DNA from: Alphaproteobacteria bacterium
Lineage (GTDB): Bacteria > Pseudomonadota > Alphaproteobacteria > Rhizobiales > OSC116
DNA: 64,000 nt
NCBI GenBank assembly: GCA_002400495.2
Contig: NVQL02000015.1
Coordinates: 2,543-66,542 of the forward strand
Reading direction: 5' to 3'
The notes beneath the pieces are model-generated. The model did no database searches. It had not been told where the DNA came from and was given only the letters and a program-made list of their open reading frames with translations. The position numbers and the translations under genes were made by a program. Positions 1-8,116 of this stretch are shown here, in pieces. How positions within the stretch are numbered: position 1 is the first letter of the stretch; every line of letters begins with the position of its first letter.

Positions 1-1794
1 CGTATTTTGGCGCGGGCGCTTAATTATGAAACTGCCGATGGCAAGATAAACAAACCGACCACCATTATGCCCGAGCTGGGCATTCACTGCCAAGACATTA
101 TGGACAGCCGCCATATTGATGTGTTTGAGATGGATGCAGCATCGCGCACAGGCATTGGCGACATTCGTGAGATTATCGAATCGGTTCGTTATAAGCCTGT
201 AAACGCGCGCTATAAAGTTTATATTATTGACGAAGTGCATATGCTGACCACGGCGGCGTTTAACGGCTTGCTTAAAACGCTTGAAGAGCCGCCTGAACAC
301 GTGAAATTTATTTTCGCCACCACCGAGATTCAAAAAATTCCTGTGACTGTGTTGTCGCGTTGCCAGCGGTTTGATTTAAGGCGGATTGATGCCAACCAGC
401 TAAAAGACTTGTTTGCCAAAATTGCGGGTAAAGAAGGCGTTAAAGTGTCGGGTGATGCGCTGAGTATCATTGCGCAAGCGGCCGAAGGTTCGGCGCGTGA
501 TGGTCTATCAATTCTTGACCAAGCGATTGCGATGTCTGGCGGGGCGAAAGATGGTGTGACGGATGAGAATATCCGCCAAATGCTGGGCATTGCCGATAGA
601 ATGCGGATTTTCGATCTGTTCGAAAATTTAATGCAAGGCAAATTGCCTGAGGCGTTGGCAGAATTTAAAAACCAATATGATGAAGGGGCCGACCCCTCGC
701 GGATTTTGGCCGAATTGGCTGAGATTAGCCATTGGATCACGCGGTTAAAAGTTATTCCGAATTTGCAGGATAATGTTTGGTCGAAAGAGGCGCATGATAA
801 GGGCAATGAATTTGCAGCTATATTATCGATGCGTAGTTTGGCCAAAGCTTGGCAGATGTTGCTCAAGGGCATGGAAGAAGTGAAAAATGCGCCGAAGCCG
901 TTTGCTGCGGCAGAAATGGCGTTGATTCGCTTGGGTTATGGTGCGCAATTGCCCAACCCTGATGATGTGATTAAGAAATTAATGGCACAGCCTGCACCAA
1001 CGTCGAGTTCAACTCCTGCCGCGCAAGCCGCGCCTGTGGCTCCGAATGGTGGTAATTCTAACGCACAATCTACGCAATCCATTGCGCCGCAAACAAGTGG
1101 TGCGCCGAGCAATATGCTGAGTTTTCCGCAAAATTCTAATGCTGCTGTGCAAATGCAAGTTGCGCCTGAGATTGAAATTATTGAGGAAAAACCTGCAAAT
1201 AATGTTGTGGCCTTGCACCCGCAACCAGATGTTAAAGAAGATGGGTTTGACAATAGCTTTGATCAATATGCTGAAAATCTATCGATGGATCATGGTGATG
1301 CGGCCGATGATGATGCGGCTTTTTACGATGTTTCTGACGAAAATGCGGCCGAATTTGGCCATGCTGAAGCTGATGTTCGCCAGCTAACAGCAAGTGATGG
1401 CGATAATTATATATATAGCCCGACCAATTTTGAAGATTTAGTCGCATTGGTGGGCAAGCAGCGGGAGCTTTTGTTGCGCCGCATATTGCGCCATGATGTG
1501 TTGCTCGTATCTTATAAAATTGGTGAAATACATCTAAAGCCGTTACCACAGGCCGATAAAAACTTGCCCAAGCAATTGATGACATTACTTGAACAATGGA
1601 CCGGTGAAGATTGGTTGGTTACTTTTGATGTGAAAGCACAAAATGCCGCTAGCTCGACCTTGCAAGAGCAAGAATTGGCGCGGTTTGCGGCTGAGGTGCA
1701 GAAATTCAGCCAAGAAGAGTTGATTAAATATACATTGGCGCAATTTGATGGCGCGAGCATTGAGAAAATTATTAAATTTGATGATTTAGATTAG
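1..1794 (+). CDS. dnaX: DNA polymerase III subunit gamma/tau (5' partial)
   Basis: Clamp-loader ATPase of the replicative polymerase. The reading frame is open from base 1, so the N-terminus with the Walker A motif lies upstream of the window; 597 codons are present. Visible landmarks are Walker B (IIDEVHML), the sensor-1 segment TTEIQKIPVTVLSRCQRF and the sensor-2 segment GSARDGLSILDQAIA. After the clamp-loader core comes an Ala/Pro/Ser/Gln-rich, then acidic linker (about residues 330-460), followed by a C-terminal tau-like domain that in the family contacts the polymerase and helicase. A tau-length product is therefore encoded; I saw no obvious slippery A-run for a gamma frameshift. It is followed after 9 bases by ybaB and then recR, the usual dnaX-ybaB-recR cluster. 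Confidence 0.97.
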   Translation, partial: RILARALNYETADGKINKPTTIMPELGIHCQDIMDSRHIDVFEMDAASRTGIGDIREIIESVRYKPVNARYKVYIIDEVHMLTTAAFNGLLKTLEEPPEHVKFIFATTEIQKIPVTVLSRCQRFDLRRIDANQLKDLFAKIAGKEGVKVSGDALSIIAQAAEGSARDGLSILDQAIAMSGGAKDGVTDENIRQMLGIADRMRIFDLFENLMQGKLPEALAEFKNQYDEGADPSRILAELAEISHWITRLKVIPNLQDNVWSKEAHDKGNEFAAILSMRSLAKAWQMLLKGMEEVKNAPKPFAAAEMALIRLGYGAQLPNPDDVIKKLMAQPAPTSSSTPAAQAAPVAPNGGNSNAQSTQSIAPQTSGAPSNMLSFPQNSNAAVQMQVAPEIEIIEEKPANNVVALHPQPDVKEDGFDNSFDQYAENLSMDHGDAADDDAAFYDVSDENAAEFGHAEADVRQLTASDGDNYIYSPTNFEDLVALVGKQRELLLRRILRHDVLLVSYKIGEIHLKPLPQADKNLPKQLMTLLEQWTGEDWLVTFDVKAQNAASSTLQEQELARFAAEVQKFSQEELIKYTLAQFDGASIEKIIKFDDLD

Positions 1795-1803
1795 GAAAAA
1801 AGC

Positions 1804-2139
1804 ATGTTTGGAAAAATGGGTGATATGGGCAAAATGATGAAACAAGCCCAAGAAATGCAGGCCAAAATGGCTGTTATGCAGAGCCAAATTGAATTGCTGA
1901 TTGTCGAAGGTGTATCGGGCGGCGGGATGGTTAAAATTACCCTGTCTGGCAAAGGGTTGATTAAGGGCATGACGATTGATCCGAGCCTGCTTTCGCCAGA
2001 CGAAGGCGAGATTTTGGAAGATCTGATTATGGCGGCGCATAATGATGCCAAAGGCAAAGCCGAAGCCATGGTGGCCGAAAAAACCAAAGAAATTATGGGT
2101 GATATGCAATTGCCTGAAGGCATGAATTTGGGTTTTTAG
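1804..2139 (+). CDS. ybaB: YbaB/EbfC family nucleoid-associated protein
   Basis: Small (111 aa) DNA-binding nucleoid protein of the YbaB/EbfC family. The N-terminal helix is Met/Gln/Lys-rich (MFGKMGDMGKMMKQAQEMQ), followed by the conserved core GVSGGGMVKITLSGKG and a C-terminal helix with AHNDAKGKAEAMV, all typical of the family at its usual length. It lies 9 bases after dnaX and 9 bases before recR, so the three are almost certainly cotranscribed. The family forms dimers that bind DNA; its precise role is not settled, but the link with recR suggests replication or repair. Confidence 0.95.
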   Translation: MFGKMGDMGKMMKQAQEMQAKMAVMQSQIELLIVEGVSGGGMVKITLSGKGLIKGMTIDPSLLSPDEGEILEDLIMAAHNDAKGKAEAMVAEKTKEIMGDMQLPEGMNLGF

Positions 2140-2148
2140 GGAAAATAT

Positions 2149-2754
2149 ATGAGCGGGCATAAAGCAGGGGCTGAAATTGAACGGCTGATACAGATATTGT
2201 CTAGGCTGCCTGGGCTTGGGCCTCGGTCTGCGCGGCGTGCCACTTTGCATTTGATTAAGAAAAAAGAGCAGCTATTGCGGCCGTTGGCACGTGCGGCCGA
2301 AGATGCGGCTGAGCGTGTTGACACGTGCAGCGAATGCGGCAATTTGGATGTGAATAATCCTTGTGCCATTTGCACCAACCCCAAACGCACCAAAGATGTG
2401 ATTTGTGTGGTTGAGGATGTGGCCGACTTGTGGGCGCTGGAGCGGGCTAATGCGATAAAGGGTAGGTATTTGGTGCTGGGCGGAACATTGTCGGCATTGG
2501 ATGGCATTGGGCCTGAGCAGTTGAATATTAGCAAGTTGGTTGAGCGTGCGGCTGACCCTGAGGTTAAAGAAGTATTGCTGGCGTTGAACGCTACGATTGA
2601 TGGGCAAACCACCGCGCATTATTTAACTGATGCGCTTGAATTATGTGATGTTGAAGTGACCATGTTGGCGCATGGCGTGCCTGTCGGTGGTGAGCTGGAT
2701 TATCTTGATGAAGGCACGTTAAGTGCGGCGGTTAAGGCGCGAAAGCCGTTTTAG
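2149..2754 (+). CDS. recR: Recombination mediator protein RecR
   Basis: RecR (201 aa, normal length) acts with RecO, and in some contexts RecF, to load RecA onto SSB-coated gaps. It shows the N-terminal helix-hairpin-helix ([18 protein letters not shown]), a four-cysteine zinc finger ([16 protein letters not shown]), a Toprim domain starting at [14 protein letters not shown], and the C-terminal Walker-like segment around [18 protein letters not shown]. It is the last gene of the dnaX-ybaB-recR cluster; immediately afterwards repeat block A begins. Its partner recF is also in this window at about 11 kb. Confidence 0.97.
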   Translation: MSGHKAGAEIERLIQILSRLPGLGPRSARRATLHLIKKKEQLLRPLARAAEDAAERVDTCSECGNLDVNNPCAICTNPKRTKDVICVVEDVADLWALERANAIKGRYLVLGGTLSALDGIGPEQLNISKLVERAADPEVKEVLLALNATIDGQTTAHYLTDALELCDVEVTMLAHGVPVGGELDYLDEGTLSAAVKARKPF

Positions 2755-2756
2755 GT

Positions 2757-3403
2757 TCGGCGTTTCTGGCTAGTTCAAAGCCGCCGCACCACCAACCTGC
2801 CTCACCCGAACCACCCGCCGCTTGTTCCCACAACAAACTCGGTATTTCGTATGCCCTCGTTTCCACAACTCCCATTCATTTCAGTGAGCGCGACAGCGGC
2901 CGTTCGAAGCCGCTGCAGACGAACGCGCGGCAGGCAAGTGTAGTACGCGAAGCGTATGGAGCGCACGCAAGTGTAGTACGCGAAGCGTATGGAGCGCACG
3001 CAAGTGTCAACAGAGAGGCTTAAGCCGAACGTATAAATGCAGACTTCCAGAGCTTAGGCAGGGATACTGCCCTGAATTTGCCGAAAAGTTGTGAACTAGA
3101 AAGTTTGCGCTGGAATCTCAACCGATGAGCCTGCCTTTACCACAACAAAGACATAAGAAAGTTAGCAGTCCTGCCTGTACTCGGGTACTTCATTTTCACG
3201 TTCGGCTTAAGCCTCTCTGTTGACACTTGCGTGCGTTCGCTGCGCTCTCTTGCCTGCCGCGCGTCCTACTGCAGCGGCTTCGAACGCGCGCCACACGCAC
3301 TCACTGGATGGCACGTTGTGTGGAAGCGAGGGCATACGAAATGCCGAGTTTGTTGTGGGAACAAGCGGCGGATGGTTCGGGTGAGGCAGGTGGGTGCTTT
3401 GGG
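2757..3403. repeat. Intergenic repeat block A: giant imperfect palindrome
   Basis: Between the convergent recR and ubiB genes there is no convincing gene. The outer arms 2790-2866 and about 3319-3396 are inverted copies with only a few mismatches. An inner perfect 36-bp inverted repeat occupies 2997-3032 and 3198-3233, with a 165-bp centre. The left side also holds a 33-bp perfect tandem duplication (2934-2966 and 2967-2999). The left arm and part of the centre (CAGACTTCCAGAGC module) are homologous to block B at 12.1 kb, and shorter pieces recur in the other blocks. If transcribed it would fold into a very long hairpin, and it could serve as a bidirectional terminator for the convergent genes. 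Confidence 0.9.
2934..2999. repeat. 33-bp perfect tandem duplication inside block A
   Basis: Two identical 33-bp units (2934-2966, 2967-2999) beginning GCAAGTGTAGTACGCG, followed by the first seven bases of a third unit. The duplication exists only in the left arm of the block A palindrome, so it arose after the inverted arms formed. Confidence 0.93.
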
Positions 3404-4969
3404 CTAAAAATATAGTGCTGATAAAAATGTGGTCACTGCAATTAGCAGCAAGGCTGTTTGTAGGCGGTTGTGGCGGCGGGTGGATTTTGCGGCCTCTGCC
3501 ATAATCGCATCTGATTTTGCGATGTCATCGAGTTTTTCGATGCTGCTTTTCACGCGGTCGATATAGGCTGGTAGGTGTGGGATGTGGCTGGCTAGTTCTG
3601 AGATGGCTTGTAGGCCGTCTTTTACTTTGGTTTCGGCGCCTAATGTTTTTTTCAGCCAGCTTTTCAGCAAGGGCTCCATGGCTTTGAACATATCGAACTT
3701 TGGATCGATCATTCGTGCCACGCCTTCGACAATCACTAGGCTTTTTTGTAGCATGACGAGCTGTAGCTGGGTTTGCATTTCGAAGGTTTCGGTGGTTTTA
3801 AGTAGCTGGCCTAGCAATAAGCCCATTGAAATATCTTCGGCATCGGCGCTCATTAATGGCTCGCCAATGGCGCGTAGAGCCAAAGCGAAATCTTCGACGT
3901 TGTGGTGGTTTGGTACGTAGCCTGCCTCGAAATGTATTTTGGCATTGTGCAAATAATCGCGGCGGATGAAGCCGTATAGGATTTCGGCTAAAAAGCGGCG
4001 TTCGTTTTTGCTCATGCGGTCTACTATGCCGAAATCGACCAAGGCTATTTTGCCGTCTGGTTTGATAAAAATATTGCCTGGATGCATATCGGCATGGAAA
4101 AAACCAAATTCTAGGGCTTGGGTTAAAAAGCAGGTAACGATGTTGGTGGCTAATTTGGGCATGTCGATGCCCAATGCGTTCACGGCTTTTAAGTCAGATA
4201 AAGGTGTGCCATCAATCCAATCAGTGGTGAGGATGTTTTTGTCGGTCAGCGCCCAATTTACTGTGGGCAGACTGAAATCAGCATTGGTGGATAGTTTATC
4301 GCCGAAAGCTTTTTTCAGCTCGGTCATTTCTGAAATGGCGGCGGCTTCAAAGCGTAGATTCATCTCGGCGTCGACTGATTTTTTTAGGGTTGCCACTACG
4401 TCAACCAAGCGTAAGCGTCTGGCTTGTGGGTCAAAACTCTCGGCCAAACGGGCGGCGAAGAAAAAATCTGATAGATCGCGGGCAAAGCGTTTTTCAACAT
4501 CGGGGCGTAATATTTTCACCGCCACTTGTTTGCCGCCATCAACCAATGTGGCTTTGTGCACTTGGGCGATTGAGGCTGCGGCTACTGCTTGGCTGAATTC
4601 GCTGAATATTTGATCAAGTTTTTTGCCGAAGCTTTTTTCAACTTGCGCGACGGCTAGCTTATGTTCAAAGGCGGGTACATTGTCTTGCAATTGTTGTAGG
4701 CTGCCTGCAATTGCCTCGCCCACTAAGTCTGGCCGTGTGGCTAAGAATTGGCCGAATTTAATGTAAGAGGGGCCTAATTTGGCCAAAGCTAGGCCCATAT
4801 TTTTGTTTATGTTATCGGCTTTGCGTAACCCAAAAATGGCTGTCAATGGTGCGAGGCAAAACAAACCAAAGCGGGCGCCAAATGGCATTTGTTGCTTTAC
4901 GGCAGCAGGTATGATGCGGTATTTGGCGATGATGTGCGCGGCGTGTAATAATCTGAATATATGACCCAT
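3404..4969 (-). CDS. ubiB: Ubiquinone biosynthesis protein UbiB (ABC1/ADCK kinase-like)
   Basis: Atypical protein-kinase-like ATPase needed for ubiquinone biosynthesis, acting at the inner membrane. The 521-aa product shows the family's KxGQ segment (LAKLGPSYIKFGQFLATRPD), the Ala-rich loop AVAAASIAQVH, the lysine strand VAVKILRPDV, the catalytic HADMHPGNIF and the metal-binding LVDFGIVDR. A hydrophobic segment at the extreme C-terminus (ALLLIAVTTFLSALYF) is the membrane anchor. The start codon lies two bases after the ubiE stop, so the genes are translationally coupled in a ubiE-ubiB operon. The 3' end abuts repeat block A. Confidence 0.96.
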   Translation of the reverse strand: MGHIFRLLHAAHIIAKYRIIPAAVKQQMPFGARFGLFCLAPLTAIFGLRKADNINKNMGLALAKLGPSYIKFGQFLATRPDLVGEAIAGSLQQLQDNVPAFEHKLAVAQVEKSFGKKLDQIFSEFSQAVAAASIAQVHKATLVDGGKQVAVKILRPDVEKRFARDLSDFFFAARLAESFDPQARRLRLVDVVATLKKSVDAEMNLRFEAAAISEMTELKKAFGDKLSTNADFSLPTVNWALTDKNILTTDWIDGTPLSDLKAVNALGIDMPKLATNIVTCFLTQALEFGFFHADMHPGNIFIKPDGKIALVDFGIVDRMSKNERRFLAEILYGFIRRDYLHNAKIHFEAGYVPNHHNVEDFALALRAIGEPLMSADAEDISMGLLLGQLLKTTETFEMQTQLQLVMLQKSLVIVEGVARMIDPKFDMFKAMEPLLKSWLKKTLGAETKVKDGLQAISELASHIPHLPAYIDRVKSSIEKLDDIAKSDAIMAEAAKSTRRHNRLQTALLLIAVTTFLSALYF

Positions 4970-4971
4970 AA

Positions 4972-5739
4972 TTACCCGATCTTATAGCCAGAATGAATGG
5001 CCGACACACCGCCCAAATAATTGCGGTAGTCAACATGGCTAAAGCCCGCGTCTTTAATCATTTGTGCGAAGATCTCTTGGTCAGGAAAACGCCGTGTCGA
5101 TTCGACTAAATATTTATAAGGCGTGCCGTCACCGACAATCATTTCGCCGATTTTTGGCACGAGATTGAGGCTGATTTTATCGTATAATTTTTCGACCGCA
5201 GCAATTTGCATTTTACTGACTTCTAAACATAGAAACCGTCCACCTGGTTTTAGCACGCGGTAAGCTTCTTTTAATGCCACATCCATGCGGGTGACATTAC
5301 GAATGCCAAAGGCAATGGTGTAAATGTCAAAATGATTGTCTTCGAAGCTTAAGGTTTCGGCATTGCCGCAGGTGAATTCGATGCGGTCTTTATAGGGTTT
5401 TGCCAATGCGCGTTTTTCGCCAACTTTGAGCATATGCTCATTAATATCACACACTGTGGAGTGGGCGTTTTTGCCGGCTTTTTCGAGCATTCTAAAGGCG
5501 ATGTCAGCGGTGCCGCCTGCTACATCTAAATGTTTATAATTGCCTGCGTGTTTTGGTGGGGCTGCCCAATCGATGAGTGCGTCTTTCCAGATGCGGTGCA
5601 TGCCGCCGGTCATCACGTCATTCATCAGGTCATATTGCTCGGCAACTTTTTCAAACACATTATAAACCATGCCCTGCTTTTCGTCTTCGGCCACGGTTTT
5701 AAAGCCAAAATGGGTGGTTTTTTGTTGCGTTTCAGGCAT
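4972..5739 (-). CDS. ubiE: Ubiquinone/menaquinone C-methyltransferase UbiE
   Basis: SAM-dependent C-methyltransferase of ubiquinone (and, where present, menaquinone) biosynthesis. The 255-aa protein has the family N-terminus (FGFKTVAEDEKQGMVYNVF), the SAM-binding motif I LDVAGGTADIAF, and the C-terminal signature around PKIGEMIVGDGTPYKYLVES. A GAGAAGAG ribosome site precedes the start. It is the promoter-proximal gene of ubiE-ubiB and is divergent from mutM with 120 bases between, an arrangement well known beside rpsT-dnaA in Hyphomicrobiales. Confidence 0.97.
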   Translation of the reverse strand: MPETQQKTTHFGFKTVAEDEKQGMVYNVFEKVAEQYDLMNDVMTGGMHRIWKDALIDWAAPPKHAGNYKHLDVAGGTADIAFRMLEKAGKNAHSTVCDINEHMLKVGEKRALAKPYKDRIEFTCGNAETLSFEDNHFDIYTIAFGIRNVTRMDVALKEAYRVLKPGGRFLCLEVSKMQIAAVEKLYDKISLNLVPKIGEMIVGDGTPYKYLVESTRRFPDQEIFAQMIKDAGFSHVDYRNYLGGVSAIHSGYKIG

Positions 5740-5859
5740 ATTTAACTCTTCTCAATTTCACTATTATCTGTTTATATAGCAGAAGCGCAACAGCGAAAAG
5801 TTATTTATATATATAAGGTAATTTGTCGCAGCCTGATTTTTTATGTTGATGGAAAAAAT

Positions 5860-6726
5860 ATGCCCGAATTGCCCGAAGTCGAAACCGTTCGCCGAGGTTT
5901 GCTGCCTGCTATGAAAGGCAAAACACTGGTCAAGCTTGAGCTTAATCGCAAAAATTTGCGGTTTGAGTTTGATAGCGATTTGGCGGCAACATTAGAAGGC
6001 AGGCAGATTGCTGACATTGAACGCCGATCTAAATATCTGTTGATGCATTTTCACAGCGCTAAGAATAAAGAAACTCTGATCGGCCATTTGGGCATGTCGG
6101 GTAAATTCACCATTTTCTCGCATAACGAAGCCAAGATGCGTGAAAAGCAAAAGCATGATCATGTGGTGTTCTATTTGGATGATGGCACGGAGATTGTTTA
6201 TAATGACCCGCGGCGCTTTGGCTTTTTGGTGCTGGCCGCGCAAGGTGAATGGCAGGCTCATAAGTTAATTCGCGACATTGGCCCTGAACCATTGACTGAT
6301 GATTTTGATGCCGCGCATTTGGCCAAAAAATCAGCCGGCAAAAGTGGCAATATCAAAAATCATCTGCTCAACCAAAAAATTGTGGCGGGTTTGGGCAATA
6401 TATATGTATGTGAAGCTCTGTTTCGTGCCAAAATTGACCCCACAAAACCCGCCAGCATATTGGCGACGAAGGCTGACAAACCGACCAAAGTTTGTATTTT
6501 GCTTGTGCCGATTGTTAAAGACATTCTGGCCGAGGCAATTAAAGCTGGTGGCTCGACACTTAATGATTACCGCCAAACCGATGGCAATTTGGGTTATTTT
6601 CAGCATCGTTTTGTGGCTTATGGCCGTGAGGGTGAGGATTGCGTTACTGACAATTGCAAAGCGCAAATCATCCGCATTGTGCAATCTGGCCGCTCTACCT
6701 TTTACTGCCCTTCATGTCAAAAATAG
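5860..6726 (+). CDS. mutM: Formamidopyrimidine-DNA glycosylase (Fpg)
   Basis: Bifunctional base-excision repair enzyme that removes 8-oxoguanine and ring-opened purines. The 288-aa protein begins MPELPEVETVRRGL with the catalytic N-terminal proline and Glu; later come the DPRRFG loop, the helix-two-turn-helix segment ending GLGNIYVCEALFRAKIDP, and a C-terminal zinc finger with two cysteine pairs (CVTDNC and CPSC). It is complete and of normal length. In many Hyphomicrobiales an enoyl-CoA hydratase gene sits between mutM and rpsT; here that gene is absent and rpsT follows after 177 bases. Confidence 0.97.
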   Translation: MPELPEVETVRRGLLPAMKGKTLVKLELNRKNLRFEFDSDLAATLEGRQIADIERRSKYLLMHFHSAKNKETLIGHLGMSGKFTIFSHNEAKMREKQKHDHVVFYLDDGTEIVYNDPRRFGFLVLAAQGEWQAHKLIRDIGPEPLTDDFDAAHLAKKSAGKSGNIKNHLLNQKIVAGLGNIYVCEALFRAKIDPTKPASILATKADKPTKVCILLVPIVKDILAEAIKAGGSTLNDYRQTDGNLGYFQHRFVAYGREGEDCVTDNCKAQIIRIVQSGRSTFYCPSCQK

Positions 6727-6788
6727 CCGTCCGCTGAAAATGGCCTGTAAATTTTGTCAAATTATTGGCCTTTCAAAGCGATCTTTGC

Positions 6789-6817
6789 TTGACCTTTGCC
6801 AATTGTGCTTGTATAAG
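6789..6817 (+). promoter_or_regulatory. Probable sigma-70 promoter for rpsT
   Basis: TTGACC at 6789-6794, a 17-base spacer, then TATAAG at 6812-6817. The ATG of rpsT is 87 bases past the -10. It is the best promoter match between mutM and rpsT; the match is by eye to the consensus. Confidence 0.65.
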
Positions 6818-6903
6818 CCCGTCAATACAGAGTTTAATTAGATGCCTCTATTGCCAGCATATCGCCCAATATAGTCATCCTGAAATGATAAAGAGCTTAT
6901 ATA

Positions 6904-7170
6904 ATGGCAAATACAAAATCAGCTAAAAAAGCCATCCGCGTGATGGCCCGTAAAACAGCTATTAATAAAACACGTCGTTCTCGCGTTCGTACATTTATGC
7001 GTAAATTAGAAGAAGCCATCACGGCTGGTAATTATGAAACAGCAACCGAAGCATTGCGCGGCACACAAGCAGAAATGATGCGTGCAGCTCAAAAAGGTAT
7101 TTTTCATAAGAAAACAGCATCTCGTAAAATTTCACGTTTGTCAAAACGTGTAAAAGCATTGGCTGCTTAA
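6904..7170 (+). CDS. rpsT: 30S ribosomal protein S20
   Basis: Primary 16S rRNA-binding protein of the small subunit. The 88-aa, Lys/Arg/Ala-rich sequence begins [19 protein letters not shown] and ends in a basic helix ([12 protein letters not shown]), as in the S20 family. It is monocistronic: a good promoter lies before it and a strong GC-rich terminator directly after it. Proximity to dnaA is conserved in alphaproteobacteria. Confidence 0.97.
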   Translation: MANTKSAKKAIRVMARKTAINKTRRSRVRTFMRKLEEAITAGNYETATEALRGTQAEMMRAAQKGIFHKKTASRKISRLSKRVKALAA

Positions 7171-7181
7171 TTGAAATTTGT

Positions 7182-7219
7182 AAAAAGGCCCCGCTATGAA
7201 TTTAGCGGGGCCTTTTTTT
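7182..7219 (+). terminator. Intrinsic terminator after rpsT
   Basis: Perfect 15-bp hairpin: left arm 7182-7196, six-base loop, right arm 7203-7217, with a core of AGGCCCCGC/GCGGGGCCT followed by a T-run. The A-run before and T-run after also make it usable on the minus strand. Confidence 0.95.
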
Positions 7220-7596
7220 ATGGCTGATCGAAACTATTTGGCAATATTGTTGCCATAAGATTACAGTCAATAATATAGTTAATTTTATACATAAATGGTG
7301 ATAAGTTTTATGTGCCGCGAGGCAAAAATAGAGTCAAATCAGATTCTTATAAGGGTTTAGAAGTTTTACAAAAAGCGCTGGCTGAATCTATAGGTAAATT
7401 TCAAGTCAAGCGGATTATCTATATTTATTTGGAGCTTTTGTGGCTTGTGTCTCTTGCAAGGAGGTGGCATTTATGTTTATTATGACTGCATCATCCTTAG
7501 TTGATATAGATCAAATAGCCTGATGATTAGGCTGTTGGGGTTTGTTTATGCTATAGTGTTGATTTTAGGATAAGTTGTTGTTTTCAAGGATTATAT
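7220..7596. other. Gene-poor interval between rpsT and rhodanese gene
   Basis: About 375 AT-rich bases. It holds the short open frame with the strong ribosome site listed separately (7473-7523). There is also a weak GTG-initiated 57-codon frame at 7312-7485 with no recognisable motif. A short hairpin AGCCT/AGGCT lies near 7516-7532, and a TATAGT box around 7552 is a possible -10 for the rhodanese gene. I found no convincing cluster of DnaA boxes, so an origin here is not supported. Confidence 0.5.
7473..7523 (+). CDS. Possible 16-aa leader peptide or small protein
   Basis: ATG at 7473, 16 codons (MFIMTASSLVDIDQIA), TGA at 7521. It is proposed only because it is preceded by AAGGAGGTG at 7458-7466, a nine-base perfect complement of the 16S rRNA 3' end, at suitable spacing; nothing else in this AT-rich interval explains such a site. 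A small hairpin overlaps the stop. It might be a leader peptide for the downstream rhodanese gene or chance. No known family recognised. Confidence 0.35.
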   Translation: MFIMTASSLVDIDQIA

Positions 7597-8061
7597 ATGT
7601 CACTCATATATGCAGATGATTTAGCGCCAGACGCTGCCCTCAAATGCCTGCTTGAAGACTCATCAACATATCTTATAGATGTAAGAACCAAAGCTGAGAC
7701 TATTTTTGTCGGTGTACCACAATTGTCAAACCTTGAAAACGGGGTGGATTTGTCGGAAAAATATTGCTTAATTGAATGGCAGTTATTCCCGTCTATGCAA
7801 ACCAATGATAGTTTTATTGATGAGCTAAGTGCGCGGCTGGATAAATGGCGAAGCCATGATGGTGTTGAAGCTGCTGATCGAGTTTTGCTATTCTTATGTC
7901 GTTCTGGGGTACGCAGCGCTTATGCTGCTGATGTTGCAACAAAAATGGGATGCAACAAGAGTTATAATATATCTGGTGGGTTTGAAGGTGATGTCAATGA
8001 TGGGGGTCATCGTTCGCATTTGTCAGGTTGGAAATTTACGGGATTACCTTGGTCTCAGTGA
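7597..8061 (+). CDS. Rhodanese-like domain protein
   Basis: Single-domain rhodanese (154 aa) that probably handles sulfane sulfur through a cysteine persulfide. It has the N-terminal substrate-side strand YLIDVRTKAE and the active-site loop LFLCRSGVRS, where the cysteine of CRSGVRS is catalytic, followed by SYNISGGFEGD, the usual rhodanese C-terminal turn. The physiological acceptor cannot be told from sequence. It lies between rpsT and dnaA, a position that is normally empty in relatives, so it may be a local insertion; it is read in the same direction as dnaA and ends 55 bases before it. Confidence 0.88.
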   Translation: MSLIYADDLAPDAALKCLLEDSSTYLIDVRTKAETIFVGVPQLSNLENGVDLSEKYCLIEWQLFPSMQTNDSFIDELSARLDKWRSHDGVEAADRVLLFLCRSGVRSAYAADVATKMGCNKSYNISGGFEGDVNDGGHRSHLSGWKFTGLPWSQ

Positions 8062-8116
8062 TGCATCTATATATAAATGTCTCACTTAGGGTTATGGGTT
8101 ATAAGGATCGGTTATT

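Noticed and set aside
1786..2250. Minus-strand frames opposite ybaB and dnaX
   Set aside because: They are rich in Phe, His and Asn as antisense of AT-rich genes usually are, and conflict with the clear plus-strand operon.
2802..3415. Short frames in both strands of block A (for example 3227-3415)
   Set aside because: They mirror each other because of the inverted repeat; similar pseudo-peptides arise in other blocks, and none has a proper start site.
7312..7485. GTG-started 57-codon frame upstream of the rhodanese gene
   Set aside because: No ribosome site, hydrophobic end without a pattern, and it overlaps the better-supported short frame; could be chance.
7171..8116. Replication origin next to dnaA
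   Set aside because: I could not find several DnaA boxes (TTATCCACA type) or an AT-rich DUE; only isolated imperfect matches such as AGGATAA were seen. In related Hyphomicrobiales oriC is often far from dnaA.
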